The notes below the pieces were generated by a model, which ran no database searches, was not told the origin of the DNA, and saw nothing but the letters and a program-made list of their open reading frames with translations. A stretch of DNA of 63,126 bases from Collinsella aerofaciens (lineage in GTDB: Bacteria > Actinomycetota > Coriobacteriia > Coriobacteriales > Coriobacteriaceae). A program made the position numbers and the translations under genes. Where the stretch lies: NCBI RefSeq assembly GCF_015548375.1, contig NZ_JADMWW010000016.1, positions 1 to 63,126 of the forward strand, given 5' to 3'. Shown piece by piece: positions 57,656 to 63,126 of this stretch. Numbering within the stretch: the stretch's first letter is position 1; each line of letters opens with the position of its first letter.

Positions 57656-58921
57656 TTGAAGGGTAGCAGACTCAGGAACCGCGATAGATACCTCGAGGAG
57701 GCGATGTTCTTCCGTGACACCGACCTCATCAAGGTGATCACGGGCGTGCGCAGGTGCGGCAAGTCGAGCCTTCTCGATCTAATTAGGATGACCATCGAGT
57801 CTGAAGGAGTCGCTGGCCGCGGCTTTGTGAGCGTCAACCTGGAAAGCAAGGGTACGGGCATCAAGACGGAGGACCAGCTTTATGATTACGTTCGCGGGCG
57901 CCTGTCGGACAAGGGTCGCACCTACGTTTTCATAGACGAGCCCCAGAGAATCGATGGCTGGCAGGATGCGGTCAACGCAATGAGGGTCGACTTCGATTGC
58001 GACATCTACCTCACGGGCTCGAATGCGTATCTTCTCTCGAGCGAGCTGGCCACCTATCTCTCCGGGCGCTACGTAGAGGTAAAGATGCTGCCTCTGTCCT
58101 TCTCCGAGTTCGCCGACTTCTGCGGAATCGAGTTCGTATCGGGAACTTCGGTGGCTCTCACTCCCGAGGGGGATCCCGTTCTCTTCGACGACATGCTTAC
58201 TCGTTACCTTGAGTACGGGGGCATGCCAGCCATCGCATCCCTCTCGACGACCCAGGCGCAGCACTCGGCGTACATGTCCGGCGTCTACGAAGCCATCGCC
58301 GTGCGTGATATTGTCAACCGTGAGCGCGGGAAGGGCAAAAGTGCGGTGACTGACCCTTCCCTGCTGCGCCATGTGGCCGAATTCCTGGCGGACAACATCG
58401 GCAACGAGTGCTCGTCGAGTCGAATCGCCGGCGCGTTAACTTCTGCGGGGCCGAAGACCACGAACAAGACCGTTTCCTCGTATGTGGGTGCGCTTGAGGA
58501 GGCCTTCCTGTTCTATCGTGCCACGCGTTACGATTTGCACGGCAAGGCGCTCCTCAAGACGAACCCAAAGGAGTACATCGTCGACACCGGCTTCCGGACC
58601 TGGATGGCCGGCTATAGGGTCACGGATACTGGCCGCCTGTTCGAGAACGCCGTGTATCTCCAGCTGCTCTACGAAGGATGGAGCGTGCATGTGGGCAAGC
58701 TCTATGGCAAGGAAGTCGACTTCGTCGCGACGAAGGACGGGCGCGTGCTCTACGTGCAGGCGACTGACGAGATGTTCGCAAGCGAGACCAGGGAGCGAGA
58801 GATCGCCCCTCTGAAGTCGATACGAGACAACCACGAGAAGATCGTGGTCGTGAGGCAGGGTTCCTACGACACGGATATCGACGGCATCCGCATCGTGAGC
58901 GCGAGGGACTTTTTCCTCTAG
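57656..58921 (+). CDS. AAA_14/DUF4143 ATP-binding protein
   Basis: 421 residues from TTG at 57656 (AGGAG upstream). Walker A VITGVRRCGKSSLLDLI (about 25-40), Walker B KGRTYVFIDEPQRIDGW, sensor YLTGSNAYLLSSELATYLSGRYV; then a winged-helix and the DUF4143 nuclease-like domain (EAFLFYRATRYDLHGKALLKTNPKEYIVDTGFRTWMAG...GKEVDFVATKDGRVLYVQATDE). Common orphan gene in gut bacteria, of unknown role, often in islands. Stand-alone. Confidence 0.88.
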   Translation: MKGSRLRNRDRYLEEAMFFRDTDLIKVITGVRRCGKSSLLDLIRMTIESEGVAGRGFVSVNLESKGTGIKTEDQLYDYVRGRLSDKGRTYVFIDEPQRIDGWQDAVNAMRVDFDCDIYLTGSNAYLLSSELATYLSGRYVEVKMLPLSFSEFADFCGIEFVSGTSVALTPEGDPVLFDDMLTRYLEYGGMPAIASLSTTQAQHSAYMSGVYEAIAVRDIVNRERGKGKSAVTDPSLLRHVAEFLADNIGNECSSSRIAGALTSAGPKTTNKTVSSYVGALEEAFLFYRATRYDLHGKALLKTNPKEYIVDTGFRTWMAGYRVTDTGRLFENAVYLQLLYEGWSVHVGKLYGKEVDFVATKDGRVLYVQATDEMFASETREREIAPLKSIRDNHEKIVVVRQGSYDTDIDGIRIVSARDFFL

Positions 58922-59010
58922 GGCCATGCGATTCATCGCGAGGCAGTTAGGTCAAGTGAGAAACATGCCTGACATCGGTTTGCTGACGATCTAAAACAGT
59001 AAGGAGAAGC

Positions 59011-60759
59011 TTGGACAATCGCAAAATCGAGCAGAACGCGGTCAATGCTGTCAAGCAGGCTTTCGGCGATGTCGCTTGCGTCTATGCGTATATAGATGAG
59101 AACGACAAGACCGAATGCACCGACGGGCACCTGCAAGTCTACTCGTCTTCTTCCTTCACGATTGAGACCGTTGAAGGCCAGTTGCCGCTTCAGGTCAAGG
59201 GGACCACTTCGAAAAGAAAATCGGACCGACCTAAGCGGCAAGTTCGAGTTTCAGACCTCAAGCACTATCTCAACATTGCTGGAGGCTGCATCTATTTTTA
59301 CGTCTACTGTGGGAGCGAGGCTCGTTCAGCGGAGGTTTTCTACAGACTTTTGCTTCCCTATGACCTAAAGAAGATTCTGGCAGATATTCCGGAGCAACAA
59401 GAGCGCATCTCTTTGCGTTTCGACCGGCTTCCATCAGACGCGGCGGAATTGACGCGGCTTGTCAGAAGGGCGGTCAAGGACAGAACAAAGCAGCGAGCAG
59501 TCGCTGGCATCGCCCCCAAGACAATCGAGGAATTTAAGGACGCCGGCCTTTGCTTTGATGAGTGCGAGTTTGGAATCGAGCTGCTCGAGGGCGAGTCGCC
59601 CGCAAGCTTGGCTCCATACAGGAACGGGCTGTATATCTACGGGAAGAGCCCCTGGGGAGAGCTGTATCCCTTGAATAAGCTTGAAAACATAGTTGGCGTC
59701 GCGATTGGGTCTCGGCATGACGTCAGCTCTGGTGATGTTTCCCTAAATGCGGTGGTCATGGCCGGAGAAAATGAGAATGGCGAGCACGTTTTCTTCAGGG
59801 GTTTCGACATATGCCTCTCCACCAACACAATCACCCTCAGCGAGACCGGAACTCTTGTCGAGCGCATGGAAGAGTTGGCCCTCATGCGCGCATTGATGCA
59901 AACCGGTACGCTTTCCATAGACGGAAGCGGCTTTGCTCGCGGGTGCAAGTTGAGCGGAGGCGACCTCGACGCCCTTGAGAGTCGATTGCAGTCGCTGGAG
60001 ATTATCAAGCGGGTTGTCGACGCTCTTCATTACAAGCCAGAGCTCGACATCAGTGCGTTGACCACTCAGGATTTAAGAAACATCGAGACAATTTACAAGG
60101 GATTGGTTGAGAACGCACCCCTCCACTACAAGGATCGGCAAAACGGATTCGGATATATCAATCTGGGGAACCATCCGATTAAGCTCGTGTTTTACCAAGT
60201 ATCTGAAGATATGTACCGAATGGTCGATGGGCTTCGACTGGATGACCTGACGGTCTCGGTGTTCTTCCGGGGCGAGGGGGATGCCCCCGTAGTCGTCGCG
60301 CCTCTGTTCGTCCAAACGATGCAGGACTATATGAGGCTTGCCAATATCGATGCCGAGGTGTTTGCCGCTACGCTGAAGCAGTATCCAGTCACCGAAGTTA
60401 GCTCTGCCTACGTCAACGACAAGATGCTTGAAATGCTATCGGCCTACGATCAAGATGCGTGCTGTAAGGAAGAGTTGCTGAAATGCTGCGAGATGACCGT
60501 AGACGCCCTGGAAGCTTTTGCGGATCGAGAGGCAACCCTGATAAATCGATATCAAATTGCCGCTCGAAAGCGAGATCTTACTAGCGAGGAGAAATCTGAG
60601 TTAATGGCAATCCAGCTGAATTCAGATAGTGCGCTGTCGAAAGCATGCGCAGCAGCCTTGCGCGGAGACTCGGACATGGCCTCTGCGCTCAGAGCGTCAC
60701 TTGACGAAGAGGTACGAACGACGCTCGGCTCATGGCCGATCGGCCGTTTCTTCGCATAA
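59011..60759 (+). CDS. DUF4365-domain protein, nuclease-like
   Basis: 582 residues from TTG at 59011 (AAGGAG 5 nt before). The N-terminal 150 residues match DUF4365: QNAVNAVKQAFGDV, then TDGHLQVY...LPLQVKGT, a PD-(D/E)XK-like D...Q-x-K active site, then FYVYCGSEARSAEVFYRLLLPYDL. The remaining 430 residues are mixed and unrecognised (possible sensor). Followed 28 nt later by a HEPN-like gene, so probably a two-gene defence or toxin unit (inference). Confidence 0.75.
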   Translation: MDNRKIEQNAVNAVKQAFGDVACVYAYIDENDKTECTDGHLQVYSSSSFTIETVEGQLPLQVKGTTSKRKSDRPKRQVRVSDLKHYLNIAGGCIYFYVYCGSEARSAEVFYRLLLPYDLKKILADIPEQQERISLRFDRLPSDAAELTRLVRRAVKDRTKQRAVAGIAPKTIEEFKDAGLCFDECEFGIELLEGESPASLAPYRNGLYIYGKSPWGELYPLNKLENIVGVAIGSRHDVSSGDVSLNAVVMAGENENGEHVFFRGFDICLSTNTITLSETGTLVERMEELALMRALMQTGTLSIDGSGFARGCKLSGGDLDALESRLQSLEIIKRVVDALHYKPELDISALTTQDLRNIETIYKGLVENAPLHYKDRQNGFGYINLGNHPIKLVFYQVSEDMYRMVDGLRLDDLTVSVFFRGEGDAPVVVAPLFVQTMQDYMRLANIDAEVFAATLKQYPVTEVSSAYVNDKMLEMLSAYDQDACCKEELLKCCEMTVDALEAFADREATLINRYQIAARKRDLTSEEKSELMAIQLNSDSALSKACAAALRGDSDMASALRASLDEEVRTTLGSWPIGRFFA

Positions 60760-60787
60760 GACCGCATAGACTTTTTGAGGCATCGAA

Positions 60788-61372
60788 ATGAAGCTACTCG
60801 TCGAATCGATTAGAAATGCGGTTGAGAAAGACTGCCTTATTCCAGCCCTTATGTCTTCCCTTACCATTCCCGACGCCATGGGGCAGCTTCTTTATCCCAA
60901 TCTCGTCCTTCATAACGGGAAGAGAGCGGCGGGGCGGCAGTATGTGAAGTGGTTTGATGACTGGGCGGCAAACGACTTCCTGTTTTCGGGAGACCCCTCG
61001 AACGAAGGTGAAACGATTCCAGGTCAAATCTTTAATGGGAAGATGTGCTGGAAGCTCCGGTGCTCCCTGTTGCATTCAGGCGACTACGATGTGTCGGTCG
61101 ATGCTCCCGAGAAAGACGAGAGCTTCGACTACGACTACAAGTTCGAGCTTGTCCTCCACGGGCGCAACGCCCTCTGCTCTTCCTGGCCGTCGCCCAAGAG
61201 CGGGATGCGTGCGACTAAGAGCGTGACGTTCCGCGTTGATGCGGCGTCGCTCGCGAGCTCGCTGTGCAACGCCGCGGAGGCCTGTCTTAAAGAAACGGGC
61301 GAAACGGTCAGTTACCCCAATCTGGGGTTATTCGACGTGGCTGCATGGGCGGATAGATTCAATACTCGCTGA
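60788..61372 (+). CDS. HEPN-like hypothetical protein
   Basis: 194 residues. NGKMCWKLRCSLLHSGDYDVS (about 78-98) has the R-x4-H signature and hydrophobic setting of HEPN RNases (RCSLLH). N-terminal helices (LVESIRNAVEKDCLIPALMSSLTIPDAMGQL) fit the HEPN bundle; the C-terminal part is beta-rich. GAGGC precedes the ATG. Coupled by position to the DUF4365 gene. RNase activity is inferred from the motif alone. Confidence 0.65.
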   Translation: MKLLVESIRNAVEKDCLIPALMSSLTIPDAMGQLLYPNLVLHNGKRAAGRQYVKWFDDWAANDFLFSGDPSNEGETIPGQIFNGKMCWKLRCSLLHSGDYDVSVDAPEKDESFDYDYKFELVLHGRNALCSSWPSPKSGMRATKSVTFRVDAASLASSLCNAAEACLKETGETVSYPNLGLFDVAAWADRFNTR

Positions 61373-61614
61373 GTCATCTCGTCAAACTCCTTGTGTGCTA
61401 AACGTTGGTGTTGGCGCCCCGGAAAAGGGGCGTGGCCAGCGCCTAGAATCTTCAGCTACCACGCTGAGACGATAGGAGATGACCACATGGACACTATGGC
61501 GCACGAGGCGCCCGCGACGCCGTTGCTTGCGTTTCGCTATCGCTGCTCGAAGCGTGTCGCTTGGGGCCCTGGCCGGAGGAGAGACGACCGCTCCCTGCGA
61601 GACTGCGGAACCAC
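61373..61614. other. Intergenic region, possible gene remnant
   Basis: 240 bp between convergent genes. TAGGAGATGACC precedes an ATG at 61488 that opens a frame (MDTMAHEAPATPLLAFRYRCSKR) running into the antisense of the DUF3800 gene; it may be a 5' stump of a lost gene. A GCCCC/GGGGC hairpin is near 61420. Nothing else seen. Confidence 0.3.
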
Positions 61615-62289
61615 CTATATCCGCTTGCTGCGGGCTTGCTTGAACCAGTTCCTCTTGAAAGAATCTATACCTCCGAAGAACTTGTTGTACGTCTCACCGT
61701 TCTCCTTGGCCTCGTACTTGACCAAGGCAAGTTCGATGGTGCAGAGGTAATCCGCCACTTGCTCGAGGCGGTAATCGGTCATCGAGGTCTTGCGGCGTCG
61801 GACGACCCCTTTTGAGAGGACCTTGCCCACCGAGCGGTCAAGCGCCTGTTTGACAATGTCCTGACCGTTGTCGTAGTAAACCTTCACATCGTCGAAGGAT
61901 TGAAAGAAGCCCAGGTGTTCAATCATGGCAGAGGAGATATCGCGCCCCATACGTTCCATTAGCCTTGCCGGGTCTTCGAACTGGCTGCGGTGGTAGACGA
62001 ACGTGATATAGGAAATGGGAAGTTTGCGGACGAACGAGGAGAAACGGGCGAGCATCACCTTGCGCTGCTCGATGTCAAGAAACTCATAGTCCTTGTGCCC
62101 GTTCATGAGAGGCTCGGAGTGAAACGGAATGTTAGGGAGATCGGCCCTGACAAGCTTGGCCTCATAGCCCGTGACCGCCTCGGCGATGCTGCCTGCCTGG
62201 TCGTGAAAGACGAGTACGAGCGGGTAGTAGCGAGCTTTGCCGCCGCGGTCGCCGCTCTCGTCGACGAAGATGTTGAGTTCCTTGGCCAA
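61615..62289 (-). CDS. DUF3800 protein
   Basis: 224 residues from TTG at 62289 (TAGGAG 7 nt upstream). RNase H-like fold start LNIFVDESGDRGG with the family D-E-S-G-D motif, then YPLVLVFHDQ, KVYYDNGQDIVKQAL and a late SMTDYRLEQVADYLCTIELALVKYE in which the Asp is conserved. DUF3800 proteins are common in islands and defence loci; function unproven. Stand-alone, leftward. Confidence 0.85.
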   Translation of the reverse strand: MAKELNIFVDESGDRGGKARYYPLVLVFHDQAGSIAEAVTGYEAKLVRADLPNIPFHSEPLMNGHKDYEFLDIEQRKVMLARFSSFVRKLPISYITFVYHRSQFEDPARLMERMGRDISSAMIEHLGFFQSFDDVKVYYDNGQDIVKQALDRSVGKVLSKGVVRRRKTSMTDYRLEQVADYLCTIELALVKYEAKENGETYNKFFGGIDSFKRNWFKQARSKRI

Positions 62290-62312
62290 TGGGGACTCCT
62301 AATGGAATGGAT

Positions 62313-62340
62313 AAAAAAATAGCCGGGGGACTCCCCCGGC
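62313..62340 (-). terminator. Leftward terminator
   Basis: GCCGGGGG (62322-62329) and CCCCCGGC (62333-62340) with a run of seven T on the leftward strand (A run 62314-62319). Ends transcripts arriving from the HTH gene at 62545 before the DUF3800 gene. The stretch 62341-62544 has no gene. Confidence 0.85.
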
Positions 62341-62544
62341 ACTTGGAGGTAGCTTAATGAGCCACCAACAACCTTATAGCGTGTGCTGGCGGTGAGTGCA
62401 AGAGGGGAACGGGATGAAACCGCTGTTGATAGTGCCCCTGAAATAGATTCGCAGCTTCTTCAAGATTACGGAACACGAGAATTTATCGTCGGAGCTGGTT
62501 TGCGATAACAACCCGAAGCTTGCCTTTGTCTGTATGAACCTGAT

Positions 62545-62868
62545 TCAGAGGCGCAGTGACACCATCCACGAGGGCGTGCCTGAGCGCCTTTCGTCTCGAG
62601 GCTCCCTCGTGTGCCCGGCCGCGGGCGGCTCCCGGGGCGGTCGCCGCCGTAATTTCCTCCTGTTCCTCGACTCGACGTAGGCGTCCACTGACGCCCTCGA
62701 CACCAGGAGCTTCCTGCCGAGCCTGTACGAGTCGATCTCTCCCGACCAGATGAGGTCGTATGCCTTGCTTCGGCTCGCCCCCATGTACTCCTGCATCTCG
62801 ATCACCGTCATCCACTCGTCGCGGTCCCGGTTGCTCTCGGGTGCCGCGCATTTCGTAGCGTGCGCCAT
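62545..62868 (-). CDS. Excisionase-like HTH protein, stop-loss paralogue
   Basis: 107 residues, first 72 nearly identical to the HTH protein at 50199-50417 (EWMTVIEMQEYMGASRSKAYDLIWSGEIDSYRLGRKLLVSRASVDAY). The stop TGA of that copy is TTA here, so the frame runs 35 residues further with an Arg/Pro-rich end. Start follows GGAGG. It probably belongs to a second related element beyond attR, perhaps decaying. Confidence 0.75.
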   Translation of the reverse strand: MAHATKCAAPESNRDRDEWMTVIEMQEYMGASRSKAYDLIWSGEIDSYRLGRKLLVSRASVDAYVESRNRRKLRRRPPREPPAAGHTREPRDERRSGTPSWMVSLRL

Positions 62869-63047
62869 GGTTCCTCCAATCTTTCCGCGCGATGCGCCTG
62901 CGCGGTCCCGTGTGCGTTTTCGTCTGCGCGACGATTGAACCGCCTGATGTCGATTGGGGGCACGGCGCGAGCGGAGGTGGGTCGAGCTGGTCGGGTCTCC
63001 ACGAAACGGCCGTGAGCCGCGTATCCTAGCCGCGAGCTAAGTCCCTT
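62587..63047. repeat. Diverged direct repeat, copy 2
   Basis: Second copy of the 50136-50613 segment. It includes a partial tandem CTCGACCC element (62972-62995) and ends near GAGCTAAGTCCCTTAAAA, where similarity to copy 1 stops. Confidence 0.85.
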
Positions 63048-63056
63048 AAAATCAGA

Positions 63057-63080
63057 ACCACCCTTAAAAAGGGTGGTTTG
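63057..63080 (+). terminator. Terminator hairpin at window edge
   Basis: ACCACCCTT (63057-63065) and AAGGGTGGT (63069-63077) with T-rich sequence after. The gene it serves is not visible in the window. Confidence 0.6.
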
Positions 63081-63126
63081 CTCTTAGGGTATAACCCACG
63101 GGCCCCGGGCTCGCGTCTAAAGGCGC

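Overview
The window looks like chromosome from a Collinsella-type Coriobacteriia (high-GC Actinomycetota from the gut). The DNA is GC-rich with matching codon use, Shine-Dalgarno sites are strong, and the core genes fit: a MurT/GatD lipid II amidation enzyme, iron alcohol dehydrogenase, glycerol dehydrogenase, a polyferredoxin, YchF, asparaginase and GMP synthase. The genus is an inference; no rRNA or tRNA gene is present to test it.

Layout. 1-14 kb is ordinary chromosome ending in guaA. The last 15 bp of guaA (ATCGAGTGGGAGTAG, 13941-13955) recur exactly at 57185-57199. I read these as attL and attR of a 43-kb integrative and conjugative element (ICE). Its left end carries a cluster of short GGGAGTAAA-type repeats (candidate integrase arm sites), an XRE repressor, an excisionase-like gene and a tyrosine integrase. 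Next comes a type I restriction-modification locus (about 16.8-28.8 kb): hsdR, hsdM, an intact hsdS, five further half-hsdS cassettes and its own tyrosine recombinase. All seven half-cassettes are bounded by the same two 20-bp repeats in mixed orientations, so this is a specificity shufflon.

The ICE backbone follows: a YraN-like protein, ParA/ParB behind large palindromic operators, a hairpin-rich candidate oriT, a MobC-like protein and a MobP-type relaxase (29.8-34 kb). On the other strand are a class B sortase with a large thioester/VaFE surface protein, then the transfer machine (VirB6-like, NlpC/P60 hydrolase, VirB4, PrgI, a small VirB2/Maff2-like protein, VirD4, PcfB; 34.7-47.8 kb). A replication module comes next (DnaC-like loader plus an initiator with in-frame iterons, 48.5-50.4 kb).

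The right part of the ICE is accessory: a two-gene operon of unknown function, an AT-rich foreign insert with an RlmN/Cfr-family methyltransferase gene split by a possible -1 frameshift site behind a leader-peptide attenuator, an IS110/IS1111-family insertion sequence, and an Abi_2 abortive-infection gene with two tandem structured RNA-like repeats. Beyond attR, 57.2-63.1 kb holds more island-type genes (AAA ATPase with DUF4143, a DUF4365 nuclease-like gene with a HEPN-like partner, DUF3800) and ends in a diverged second copy of the ICE excisionase region at 50.1-50.6 kb. This suggests a second, related element at the same hot spot.

How the parts work together: int and xis excise the element, ParAB probably maintains it, relaxase, MobC and the T4SS move it, and the initiator plus DnaC-like loader replicate the circle. 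The sortase and adhesin may aid contact with recipients. The shuffling type I system, Abi_2 and the genes beyond attR form a defence cargo. The best leads are the seven-cassette hsdS shufflon, the Abi_2-linked RNA repeats, a 15-bp palindrome kept inside three ICE genes (possible parS), and the split methyltransferase.
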